Below, piece by piece: positions 6,295 to 12,923 of a DNA stretch of 13,825 nt. The notes under the pieces were generated by a model that was not told the origin of the DNA, ran no database searches, and saw only the letters and a program-made list of their open reading frames with translations. Each line of letters opens with the position of its first letter. Within the stretch, counting starts at the first letter, position 1. Both the position numbers and the translations under genes were made by a program. Source of the DNA: Clostridia bacterium (GTDB lineage Bacteria > Bacillota > Clostridia > Oscillospirales > Ruminococcaceae); NCBI GenBank assembly GCA_021152595.1, contig JAGKVC010000126.1, positions 1-13,825 on the forward strand, written 5' to 3'.

Positions 6295-7730
6295 TCATGT
6301 AAATGCAGGACATTGAGCAGCAAAATCCAGCTCATGCCGTAATAGGTCACAACCGCTACAAGGTCATTGACGGTTGTAATCAGCGGACCGGATGCGACCG
6401 CCGGATCAACCTTGATCTTCTTGAAGAACAGCGGGATCAGTGTACCGACCGCGCTCGAGATCAGCATCGCAATCATGAGCGAAAGACCGATGCAGCCGGA
6501 AACTGCAAATCCAAAGCCGAGCGTCTTATGCTTGAACAGCACAATATATCCGCCGACCATGAGAAACGAAAGGATGCCAAGCAGCAGACCGTTACAAAGT
6601 CCGACGCGCATTTCTTTCCCGACGAGCTTCATCTTCTGCCCAAAGGTCAAGGTCTCATCCATCAGAACACGGATTGTCACAGCAAGCGATTGTGTGCCGA
6701 CATTACCTGCCATATCCAGAATCAAAGACTGGAACGCCATAATCAGTGTGAGCTGCGAGATCACCTGCTCGAAAATGCCGACCACACTTGAAACAAGCAT
6801 TCCGAGACAGAGCAGAATCAGCAGCCACGGCAGGCGCTTTTTCATACTTCTGCCGAGCGGTTCCTGCAAATCCTCCTCCGCGGTCAGACCTGCAAATTTC
6901 GCATAGTCCTCGCCCATTTCATCATCGACGACTTCGATCAGGCTGGCAGCAGTGATGACTCCGAGCATCTGATTACTGTTATCTAGCACAGGAATCGAAT
7001 CCTCGGAATAATCCTTCAGCTTTTCGATACAATCGTCGATTGCTTCATGCGCATAAACATACGGGAATGATGTCGAGATCAGATTTTCAAGCGGAACACT
7101 GTTGCGGGCTGTGATCAGCTCTTTCAGGTCGATCGCACCGTAATATGCACCGTTTTCATCGACAACAAACAGCGTTGAAATATTATCATTGGTTTCCGCC
7201 TGCCGCACAAGCTCATTCATCGCCTGCTTGATCGACAGGTTTTCGCGGATGATAATGCAGTTTGTCGTCATTTTGCTGCCGATCTCATCCTCATCAAACG
7301 ATGCAATCATGCGAATCTCGCGACGGATATCCGCAGGCAGCATCTCGATCAGAAGTGTGCGCCGCTCCTTGTCAATCTCATGCAGAACACCGGCAGCCGT
7401 ATCGGTATCCAGTGCAGCAATCACAGAAGCCGCCTTCTGCAAATCCATTTCATTGAGATAACGTCCTGCCGCATCCTCCTCGAGATACTCAAAGACCTCT
7501 GCAAGCATCGGCGTTCCGCAGACACGATAGAGCTTTTTACGCTCCGGTGCATTCAGATCCTCCATGACCTCAGCAATATCATTCGCATGATAATCATCGA
7601 GCTTCGCCTGAATCGCCTTCGGGGACGCATTTCCCCGGATAATATCAATAATCTCGTGCTCATAATCAGGCTTCAGTGCAGCAGCCTCTTCCGCCTCAAG
7701 CACATCTGTCAGCTTTTCTTCCATTGCCAT
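6291..7730 (-). CDS. mgtE: Magnesium transporter MgtE, 479 aa
   Basis: MgtE is a homodimeric Mg2+ channel of the cytoplasmic membrane, gated by Mg2+ binding to its cytosolic domains. All parts are present. The N-domain of superhelical repeats covers about 25-145, paired CBS domains cover about 150-275, a plug helix covers 275-300, and five membrane segments cover about 301-475. The conserved GNVGTQS lies at 342-348 in TM2, and DPAVASGP leads to TTVND, whose Asp456 corresponds to the pore Mg2+ ligand. Length is normal (about 450-480). ATG 7730 is chosen because GGAGGAG lies 6 nt upstream; a second ATG two codons later is less well placed. It has its own promoter (7987-8015) and a ~250-nt leader with an internal terminator, so control by premature termination is likely. 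It converges on the corA-like/DUF1963 pair. Confidence 0.96.
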   Translation of the reverse strand: MAMEEKLTDVLEAEEAAALKPDYEHEIIDIIRGNASPKAIQAKLDDYHANDIAEVMEDLNAPERKKLYRVCGTPMLAEVFEYLEEDAAGRYLNEMDLQKAASVIAALDTDTAAGVLHEIDKERRTLLIEMLPADIRREIRMIASFDEDEIGSKMTTNCIIIRENLSIKQAMNELVRQAETNDNISTLFVVDENGAYYGAIDLKELITARNSVPLENLISTSFPYVYAHEAIDDCIEKLKDYSEDSIPVLDNSNQMLGVITAASLIEVVDDEMGEDYAKFAGLTAEEDLQEPLGRSMKKRLPWLLILLCLGMLVSSVVGIFEQVISQLTLIMAFQSLILDMAGNVGTQSLAVTIRVLMDETLTFGQKMKLVGKEMRVGLCNGLLLGILSFLMVGGYIVLFKHKTLGFGFAVSGCIGLSLMIAMLISSAVGTLIPLFFKKIKVDPAVASGPLITTVNDLVAVVTYYGMSWILLLNVLHLHE

Positions 7731-7771
7731 TGCTTTCTCCTCCGTATAGATTCATGAAATCTGCTGCGATC

Positions 7772-7798
7772 TCATGACAGCAACGGACAAATGGGCAT
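7772..7798 (-). other. Possible 8-codon leader ORF (MPICPLLS) in the mgtE 5' region
   Basis: Immediately after the leader terminator's T-tract, ATG 7798 opens MPICPLLS and stops with TGA. AAGGA in the terminator's 3' arm lies about 6 nt upstream and could act as ribosome-binding site only in read-through transcripts. The distance to the mgtE start is about 40 nt. It may be chance; there is no conservation evidence. Confidence 0.2.
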
Positions 7799-7831
7799 AA
7801 AAAATCCTTGTCTGTACGGATACAAACAAGG
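7799..7831 (-). terminator. Leader terminator (attenuator) upstream of mgtE
   Basis: On the minus strand, CCTTGTTTGTA pairs with TACAGACAAGG, an 11-bp stem with one U-G pair and a TCCG tetraloop, followed by A and six T. It lies about 70 nt upstream of the mgtE start codon and about 150 nt downstream of the predicted transcription start, the position of a regulatory terminator. Confidence 0.85.
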
Positions 7832-7980
7832 CAGCCGGAAATACGGTCAGAGGATCGGTGCAGCTCCCGATGAAGCCGTACCGGAGTTACCCCGCCGTAT
7901 CTGCGGTAATCGCCCGTTTGTACCACAACTGTCACCGTTTGCCACGATCCTCACCTCACTTTATTTCACAGTTTTGCAAC
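7832..7980 (-). promoter_or_regulatory. Riboswitch-like mgtE leader domain, family not recognised
   Basis: The leader forms a closed multi-helix domain. P1 pairs GAGGATCG (7945-7952) with CGATCCTC (7850-7857). P2 pairs GTGGTA (7921-7926) with TACCGC (7903-7908). A 10-bp hairpin with an AUCG loop (7858-7881) stacks directly on P1. GTACAAAC (7916-7923), which overlaps P2, is complementary to the terminator's 5' arm (7820-7827; 7 Watson-Crick pairs plus one G-U), a ready antiterminator. Mg2+ transporter genes in Firmicutes often carry the M-box (ykoK) riboswitch. This leader has a GGTGAGG near its start as M-boxes do, but lacks the M-box core (GACGCC, then GGGTCAAC, then the ACATAAGG segment). 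A divergent or new Mg2+-related or other ligand switch is inferred. Confidence 0.6.
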
Positions 7981-7986
7981 ACTAAC

Positions 7987-8015
7987 ATTATAGCACATGG
8001 AAGCCCAAAAGTCAA
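7987..8015 (-). promoter_or_regulatory. Sigma-A promoter of mgtE
   Basis: On the minus strand, TTGACT (8010-8015), a 17-nt spacer ending TGTGC (extended -10 TG), and TATAAT (7987-7992). The predicted start is near 7980, giving a 5' leader of about 250 nt. The 13-nt CATGTGCTATAAT is identical in the CDF gene promoter at 12845-12857. Confidence 0.88.
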
Positions 8016-8035
8016 CCGTTTCAACATATTGCACC

Positions 8036-8078
8036 AAAGAAAAATCCGCAGAACAGCCCAGAACTGCTCCGCGGATTT
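8036..8078 (-). terminator. Intrinsic terminator of thrS
   Basis: On the minus strand, AAATCCGC-G-GAGCAG pairs with CTGTTC-T-GCGGATTT around a 7-nt loop, giving about 15 bp with G-U pairs, followed by TTTTCTTT. It begins about 15 nt after the thrS stop codon. Confidence 0.88.
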
Positions 8079-8092
8079 CAGCTTATTTGAAA

Positions 8093-10027
8093 TTATTTTG
8101 CCTTCGTCGCAACCTCGGTAATGAGCTTGCTGAAGACATCATCGAGCTTCAGGCAGCCAAGCTCGCCTTCCTTACGGGAGCGAACCGTCACGCCGTTCTC
8201 CTTGACCTCGTTATCACCGATAATCAGCATATACGGAATGCGATCGAAACGTGCATTCTTGATCTTCGTACCGATATTCTTGTCCTCCGAATCGACCGTC
8301 ACGCGCATACCGGCAGCCGTGAGCTTATCAGCAAACGCCTGTGCATATGCGACATGCTCCTCCCCGATCGGCAGCAGGCGAACCTGCTCCGGAGCAAGCC
8401 AGAGCGGCAGCACGCCGGAATACTTTTCGAGCATGTAAGCGAGTGTACGCTCATAGCAGCCGAGGGACGTTCTGTGGATGATATACGGCAGCTTCTTCTG
8501 ACCGTCCTTATCAATATAGTACATGCCGAAGCGCTCTGCAAGCAGCATGTCGATCTGGATCGTAACGAGCGTATCCTCTTTGCCAAAGACGTTCTTATAC
8601 TGGATATCGAGCTTCGGACCGTAGAACGCTGCCTCGTCGATACCGATCTCGTAATCGAGTCCGAGATGATCGAGGATCTTGCCCATCGTCTCCTGTGCGA
8701 TATTCCACTGCTCGGCAGTACCCTCATACTTGTTCTTCGGGTTTGCCGGATCCCACTGGGAGAAGCGGAACGTGCAGTCCTCAAGCAGACCGACCGTATC
8801 AAGCATGTACTTTGCCATTTCGAGGCAGAACTTGAACTCCTCCTCGAGCTGATCCGGACGGATGATGAAGTGACCTTCGGAGATCGTGAACTGACGGACA
8901 CGGATCAGACCGTGCATTTCACCGGAATCCTCATTGCGGAACAGCGTCGAGGTCTCTGTCAGGCGCATCGGCAGTTCCTTATAGGAGCGCTGCTTGTTCA
9001 GGAATACCTGATACTGGAACGGGCAGGTCATCGGGCGAAGTGCAAAGCATTCCTTCTCCTCATCATGCGGATCGCCCATGACGAACATGCCGTCGAGATA
9101 GTGATCCCAGTGACCGGAAATCTTGTAGAGATCGCGCTTTGCAAAGAGCGGTGTTTTGGTCAACTGGCAGCCCTTGGACTGCTCATAGTCCTCAACCCAG
9201 CGCTGGAGAAGCTGAATCACTCTTGCGCCCTTCGGCAGCATGATCGGGAGTCCCTGACCGATGTAATCGACCGTCGTGAAGTAGCCGAGTTCTCTGCCGA
9301 TCTTATTGTGATCGCGGTTCTTTGCCTCCTCAAGCATATCCAGATGCTCTTTGAGCTGTTCCTTCTTCGGGAAAGCAACGCCGTAAACGCGCGTGAGCTG
9401 CTTGTTATTCTGGTCGCCCTTCCAGTATGCACCCGTACATGAAGTCAGCTTGAATGCCTTGACAAGTCCGGTAGCAAAGAGGTGCGGACCGACGCAGAGA
9501 TCCGTATATTCGCCCTGCTTATAGAAGCTGATCGTCTCGCCCTCCGGCAGTTCCTCGATGAGCTGCACCTTGTAGGATTCGCCGCGTTCCTGCATCAGCT
9601 TGATCGCCTCATCCTTCGGCAGCGTGAAGCGCTCGATGCGAAGATTCTCCTTGACGATCTTCTTCATCTCAGCTTCCAGAGCCATCAGGGTATCTGCGTT
9701 GAACGGCTTTTCCGTATCAAAATCGTAGTAGAAGCCGCGGTCGATCGCCGGACCGATCGTCAGCTTGACTTCCGGATACAGACGCTTGACAGCCTGTGCG
9801 AGAATGTGCGTTGCCGTGTGATTGAAGATGTGTCTGCCCTCTTTGTCCTCAAAGGTCAGCAGCTTCACATCGGCATCTGCGCTGAGCTCCTGCGTCAGAT
9901 CAGCAGGCTGACCGTTGACCAGAGCCGCGATATGCTCGCGTGCAATGACGCCCGCTTCTTTTGCAGCATCATAGACCGTGACGGGTGCGGCGCTCTCAAA
10001 GCTGCCGCCTTCAAACGTAATTTTCAT
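8093..10027 (-). CDS. thrS: Threonine--tRNA ligase, 644 aa
   Basis: This class II synthetase charges tRNA(Thr) in the cytosol. Domains in order: TGS (1-60); editing domain with HTATH (70-74) and CVGPH (178-182), which clears Ser-tRNA(Thr); catalytic core (about 245-540); anticodon-binding domain (about 540-640, starting near LWLAPEQV). The zinc ligands are probably Cys335, His386 and His518. Motif 2 region reads RPMTCPFQ (331-338) where most bacterial enzymes have PMNCPxH, and motif 3 reads HRTSLGCYERTLAYMLE, so this belongs to a divergent ThrRS branch. Full length. ATG 10027 is preferred to the upstream in-frame ATG 10063 because GGAGGG lies 6 nt before it and 10063 is at the leader terminator. 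A T-box leader precedes it and a terminator follows. Confidence 0.96.
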   Translation of the reverse strand: MKITFEGGSFESAAPVTVYDAAKEAGVIAREHIAALVNGQPADLTQELSADADVKLLTFEDKEGRHIFNHTATHILAQAVKRLYPEVKLTIGPAIDRGFYYDFDTEKPFNADTLMALEAEMKKIVKENLRIERFTLPKDEAIKLMQERGESYKVQLIEELPEGETISFYKQGEYTDLCVGPHLFATGLVKAFKLTSCTGAYWKGDQNNKQLTRVYGVAFPKKEQLKEHLDMLEEAKNRDHNKIGRELGYFTTVDYIGQGLPIMLPKGARVIQLLQRWVEDYEQSKGCQLTKTPLFAKRDLYKISGHWDHYLDGMFVMGDPHDEEKECFALRPMTCPFQYQVFLNKQRSYKELPMRLTETSTLFRNEDSGEMHGLIRVRQFTISEGHFIIRPDQLEEEFKFCLEMAKYMLDTVGLLEDCTFRFSQWDPANPKNKYEGTAEQWNIAQETMGKILDHLGLDYEIGIDEAAFYGPKLDIQYKNVFGKEDTLVTIQIDMLLAERFGMYYIDKDGQKKLPYIIHRTSLGCYERTLAYMLEKYSGVLPLWLAPEQVRLLPIGEEHVAYAQAFADKLTAAGMRVTVDSEDKNIGTKIKNARFDRIPYMLIIGDNEVKENGVTVRSRKEGELGCLKLDDVFSKLITEVATKAK

Positions 10028-10309
10028 AAGAATCCCTCCGTTTTGATGTTGGTTCGGAATCACAGCATAAAAAAGACCGCACTCCGAACAGTCTTAAAGC
10101 TGTTCGGGGTACGGTTTGTTTCTCTTATTTCAGAGTACAAACGCGCACGGTTCCACCCGAGCGTTTTCTCATTCCCATACACCTTCGCAGCAGCGGTGGT
10201 ACCGGAAAAGAGATCATCAGATGCCTTTCAGCGGGTCAGCATCCTCTCTGTCAGATGAGCGCTCCTTTGCGACATATCCTCTGCTTTCATACGCGAAAGC
10301 CTTTGATTA
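10028..10309 (-). promoter_or_regulatory. T-box riboswitch leader of thrS
   Basis: Leftward leader of about 280 nt from the promoter at 10315-10343. The T-box sequence GGGTGGAACCGTGCG lies at 10144-10158, close to consensus AGGGTGGNACCGCG, followed by the terminator at 10069-10115. TCGGG (10156-10160) can pair with CCCGA in the terminator's 5' arm (10104-10108) to form the antiterminator. Stem I occupies about 10190-10290 with an AGAGAGGATGC/GCATC distal helix, and the base AGCAG/CTGCT. An ACC triplet at 10195-10200 on its 3' side is the likely threonine specifier. Uncharged tRNA(Thr) should favour read-through into thrS. Confidence 0.85.
10069..10115 (-). terminator. T-box leader terminator of thrS
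   Basis: On the minus strand, a 16-bp stem with a single C/A mismatch (ACCGTAC-C-CCGAACAG with CTGTTCGG-A-GTGCGGT) and an 8-nt loop is followed by CTTTTTT. It ends about 40 nt upstream of the thrS start codon. Confidence 0.9.
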
Positions 10310-10314
10310 GTTTC

Positions 10315-10343
10315 ATTATACGCAAATCAAAACCAAAAGTCAA
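10315..10343 (-). promoter_or_regulatory. Sigma-A promoter of thrS
   Basis: On the minus strand, TTGACT (10338-10343), 17 nt, and TATAAT (10315-10320). The first 11 nt, TTGACTTTTGG, are identical to the mgtE promoter. The start is predicted near 10308. Confidence 0.88.
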
Positions 10344-10346
10344 AAG

Positions 10347-10367
10347 TAAGCTGATATTTTCAGCTTA
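10347..10367. repeat. Perfect 8-bp inverted repeat upstream of the thrS -35 box
   Basis: TAAGCTGA (10347-10354) and TCAGCTTA (10360-10367) form a perfect inverted repeat with a 5-bp centre, 3 bp from the thrS -35 hexamer. It could be an operator or a small hairpin; no T-tract suggests it is not a terminator. Confidence 0.4.
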
Positions 10368-10472
10368 AAATCGCAATTCTGTCCGATTTTAAGGCTTGAT
10401 TCTTAAAAATGTACTGATCATGCGCCGCAGAAATGTCGCAGTTTCGCGCACAAAATCTGAAATTTGTATGAT

Positions 10473-10498
10473 ATTGCAATTTCAAACGAAATCGCAAT
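10473..10498. repeat. 11-bp inverted repeat in the AT-rich gap before the dockerin gene
   Basis: ATTGCAATTTC and GAAATCGCAAT (10473-10498) form an inverted repeat with one mismatch and a 4-bp loop, 37 bp upstream of the -10 box of the dockerin gene. AAATCGCAAT recurs at 10368-10377. The rest of 10370-10535 shows nothing else that I can name. Confidence 0.4.
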
Positions 10499-10534
10499 AA
10501 TTTTCTACATTTTCAGCATCGTTTCAGTAAACAG

Positions 10535-10543
10535 TGGTATGAT
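10535..10543 (+). promoter_or_regulatory. Extended -10 promoter of the dockerin-protein gene
   Basis: TGGTATGAT: TG (10535-10536), one base, then TATGAT (10538-10543). No good -35 box lies at the usual distance, so this is a weak or activator-dependent promoter. The start would be near 10550, giving a ~60-nt leader. Confidence 0.5.
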
Positions 10544-10608
10544 AAAAACATCAAAGGGAGATTGATCCCGTGGGTGGGAAAGAATTACCATATGAAAGGA
10601 TGAATACC

Positions 10609-12687
10609 ATGAAAAAGAAAAACAGCATGAAAAGACATGCATCGGTGATTGCAGCCTCCGCAATGGCTGCTGTACTGGCAGTTCCGGTATTTGCAGCGGT
10701 CAGCGGCGATGTCAACGGCAGCAATTCGCTGGAAATCGCAGACGCTGTCATGCACACAAAGTATCTCACAACACAGGGCGAGCTCACGGTTCCAGCGGCC
10801 GGTGATTACAACGCTGACGGCGTGATCAATGCGGTGGACCTGACGCTGCTCAAGCGCGCACTGCTTACCGGATCACAGTCCGCACAGCCGGATGATCCTG
10901 ATCAGCCGGAGACGCCTGAAAATCCGGTCTCCGACAATGTAGTCGCGGCTGTCACCTTCGCTGACGGCTCTGTCACGCTGGCGAACGCGGCAGGCAGCAC
11001 AGTCGCTGCGGACAAGGCAGAAAATGTCACTGTCACAAACAATACCGTTGTCACGATCACCCAGCCCGGTGAGATTGATGTGGACGGCACATGCACGAAC
11101 GGTCAGCTCTGCGTCGATGTCGATAAGACTGCATATCCGGAGGGACAGGTCACACTGAATCTCCGCGGACTGACACTGACAAATCCGGGAGACTCCCCGA
11201 TCTATGTCGCATCCATCGCGGAAGAATGCGTGATCACGGTGAAAAAGGATACCGTCAATACCATCACGGACGGCTCCGAATATACAAACGCTGACGGTGA
11301 TTCCGGCGCAATCTACTCCTGCGACGATCTGAAATTCAAGGGCAAGGGTACCCTGATTGTCAACGGCAAATGCGCAGACGGCATCGTTTCCAAGGATGAT
11401 ATCAAAATCTGGAACGGCGATATTCAGGTAAATGCTGCTGACGACGGCATCCGCGGCAAGGATTCCGTCCGGATCGGTGATCCGGATGCAACGGATAACT
11501 ACGAAGCTCTCAAGCTCACTGTCAAAACAGAAAAGGGCGACGGCATCAAGTCAACCAGCACGACCACCGCCAAATCGGACGGCACCGCTGTCAATCAGGG
11601 CTTTGTCCGCATCAACGGCGGTACAATCAATATCACCTCCTACCTCGACGGCATTCAGGGAGAGCAGAGCGTCGAAATCAATGGCGGCGATATCACAATC
11701 AAGACCTATGAAGGCTCTTCGTTCGGCGGAACGAGCACCGGCGGTCAAGGCGGCTGGGGCGGCTTCGGCGGAATGGGTATGGACGGCAACGCAAGCAAAA
11801 CCGATGTCTCCGCAAAGGGTATCAAAGCTGTCGGCATATATGACGAAGCAGGCACCACATGGCAGAGCGCCGGTGATATCACAGTCACGGGCGGACATAT
11901 CACGGTCGATTCCTCCGATGATGCGCTGCACTGCGGCGGCAGCATGACGCTGACCGGCGGTGTATTCAATATCGCAACCGCTGACGATGCATTCAACGCC
12001 GACCATAATCTTACAATCGGCACCGAGAACGCCGGAACCTATGACGATGTTCAGATCTACGTTTCCAAGGCGTATGAGGGCATCGAGGGCGTCAATATCT
12101 ATCAGAACAGCGGCACAGTCTACATTGTCTCCACAGACGACGGCTATAATGCAGCAGGCGGTGCAGACGGCTCCGGCGGCGGAAACAATACGCCCTGGGG
12201 ACGCGGCGGCATGAGCAGCTCCTACGGCGAGCTCTGGCTGCGCGGCGGTCTTGTCGTCGTCAACTCTGCAAACGGCGACCATGACGGTCTTGACTCGAAC
12301 GGTCCGATCAATATTTCGGGCGGCTATTATCTCTGCAACGGTCAGGAACCGCTGGACGGCGGTGACGGATACTCGATCACCCAGACAGGCGGTACCTATA
12401 TCACCATGACAGCCGGAAATACCAATCTCGGCACAACCTATACCATCAAGGACAGCTCCGGCAAAGCAGTCGCTACGTTCAAGAGCGCAGGCGGCAATGC
12501 CGGTATCTCCTCGAAGGACAACTCGACCGCATATTCCGGCACAACAGTCTCCGGCGGTACCGAGATTCTCGCGGATTGTCCTTACGGTGTGACACTCGGC
12601 GGTACGGTCTCCGGCGGCACACAGATCACAGGCTCTGCATCGTCCGGCGGCATGCAGCCCGGCGGTCCCGGCGGCAGAGGATGGTGA
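10609..12687 (+). CDS. Secreted N-terminal dockerin plus Cthe_2159-type carbohydrate-binding beta-helix protein, 692 aa
   Basis: A lysine-rich n-region, hydrophobic core and VFA-AV site (cleavage after about residue 29) form a signal peptide. Residues 33-88 are a type I dockerin. The first loop DVNGSNSLEIAD is degenerate (Ser and Asn where Asp and Gly are usual), and the second DYNADGVINAVD is a perfect DxNxDG Ca2+ loop, followed by LTLLKRALL. A Pro/Asp/Glu linker (about 89-107) leads to a long domain with repeated D-G-I/L turns (ADGIVSKDDIKI, DDGIRGKDSVRI, LDGIQGEQSVEI, SDDALHCGGSMTL, ADDAFNADHNLTI), the pattern of the Cthe_2159 family (a Ca2+-dependent parallel beta-helix that binds cellulose and acidic sugars). 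Glycine-rich inserts occur near 375-393 and at the C-terminus. ATG 10609 has AAAGGA 8 nt upstream; an upstream in-frame GTG (10570) lacks a good site and would spoil the signal peptide. It probably attaches to a cohesin scaffold outside the cell. Confidence 0.88.
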   Translation: MKKKNSMKRHASVIAASAMAAVLAVPVFAAVSGDVNGSNSLEIADAVMHTKYLTTQGELTVPAAGDYNADGVINAVDLTLLKRALLTGSQSAQPDDPDQPETPENPVSDNVVAAVTFADGSVTLANAAGSTVAADKAENVTVTNNTVVTITQPGEIDVDGTCTNGQLCVDVDKTAYPEGQVTLNLRGLTLTNPGDSPIYVASIAEECVITVKKDTVNTITDGSEYTNADGDSGAIYSCDDLKFKGKGTLIVNGKCADGIVSKDDIKIWNGDIQVNAADDGIRGKDSVRIGDPDATDNYEALKLTVKTEKGDGIKSTSTTTAKSDGTAVNQGFVRINGGTINITSYLDGIQGEQSVEINGGDITIKTYEGSSFGGTSTGGQGGWGGFGGMGMDGNASKTDVSAKGIKAVGIYDEAGTTWQSAGDITVTGGHITVDSSDDALHCGGSMTLTGGVFNIATADDAFNADHNLTIGTENAGTYDDVQIYVSKAYEGIEGVNIYQNSGTVYIVSTDDGYNAAGGADGSGGGNNTPWGRGGMSSSYGELWLRGGLVVVNSANGDHDGLDSNGPINISGGYYLCNGQEPLDGGDGYSITQTGGTYITMTAGNTNLGTTYTIKDSSGKAVATFKSAGGNAGISSKDNSTAYSGTTVSGGTEILADCPYGVTLGGTVSGGTQITGSASSGGMQPGGPGGRGW

Positions 12688-12714
12688 TCCGCTGACCGCA
12701 TCATATTGAATCAG

Positions 12715-12754
12715 AACAGGCATCTCCGATCCCCTTCCGGAGATGCCTGTTTTT
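12715..12754 (+). terminator. Intrinsic terminator of the dockerin-protein gene
   Basis: AACAGGCATCTCCG and CGGAGATGCCTGTT form a perfect 14-bp stem with a 9-nt loop, ending in a TTTTT tract, 28 nt after the stop codon. Beyond it, 12755-12828 shows no recognised element. Confidence 0.93.
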
Positions 12755-12828
12755 GCATCTTCCCGTTTGACAACGCATAGGATTTTAGCAGCGGCACATA
12801 GACCGATCATGTCGAAAATGGGCGTTTC

Positions 12829-12857
12829 TTGACATTTTTTCTGTCATGTGCTATAAT
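12829..12857 (+). promoter_or_regulatory. Consensus sigma-A promoter of the CDF gene
   Basis: TTGACA (12829-12834), a 17-nt spacer, TATAAT (12852-12857), with a TGTGC extended -10. Both hexamers are perfect, so basal activity should be high unless repressed. TGACA (12830-12834) and TGTCA (12842-12846) form an inverted repeat with a 7-bp centre overlapping the -35 box, a possible operator. Confidence 0.9.
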
Positions 12858-12872
12858 ATAAGGTGGATTTTT

Positions 12873-12923
12873 ATGAACAGGAGTTTTCCTGTTCGTCCGC
12901 TGTTCAATCGGAGGTATCTATGA
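12873..12923 (+). other. Possible 16-codon upstream ORF overlapping the CDF start codon
   Basis: ATG 12873 opens MNRSFPVRPLFNRRYL and ends with a TGA that shares ATGA with the CDF start at 12920, the classical layout for translational coupling. AGGTGG lies 6 nt upstream, but the predicted transcription start (12863-12865) may remove part of it, leaving a near-leaderless ORF. A perfect 8-bp hairpin GAACAGGA/TCCTGTTC (12875-12894) lies within it. It has four Arg codons in 16, including two AGG. No conservation evidence is available. Confidence 0.35.

Noticed and set aside
7832..7980. M-box (ykoK) assignment of the mgtE leader
   Set aside because: Only the opening GGTGAGG fits; the core GACGCC and GGGTCAAC segments are absent. 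Cobalamin, yybP-ykoY and ydaO consensus elements were not found either.
7997..9442. 481-codon open frame on the plus strand opposite thrS
   Set aside because: It starts within the mgtE promoter/thrS terminator region and overlaps the conserved thrS catalytic core on the other strand; composition is typical of an antisense shadow.
10028..10063. Upstream ATG 10063 for thrS
   Set aside because: It lies at the T-box terminator and lacks a ribosome site, while ATG 10027 follows GGAGGG by 6 nt and starts the TGS domain normally.
10191..10205. T-box-like CGGTGGTACCGG on the plus strand
   Set aside because: No plus-strand terminator or gene fits; it is the complement of stem I/specifier sequence in the real leftward T-box.
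10570..10608. GTG start that would lengthen the dockerin protein by 13 residues
   Set aside because: ATG 10609 has AAAGGA at ideal spacing and gives a normal signal peptide; the GTG extension adds charged residues and lacks a good site.
11551..12810. 419-codon open frame on the minus strand opposite the dockerin gene
   Set aside because: It is an antisense shadow rich in Ala, Cys and Asp, arising from repeated GGC/GAC codons of the beta-helix gene, and it begins beyond that gene's terminator.
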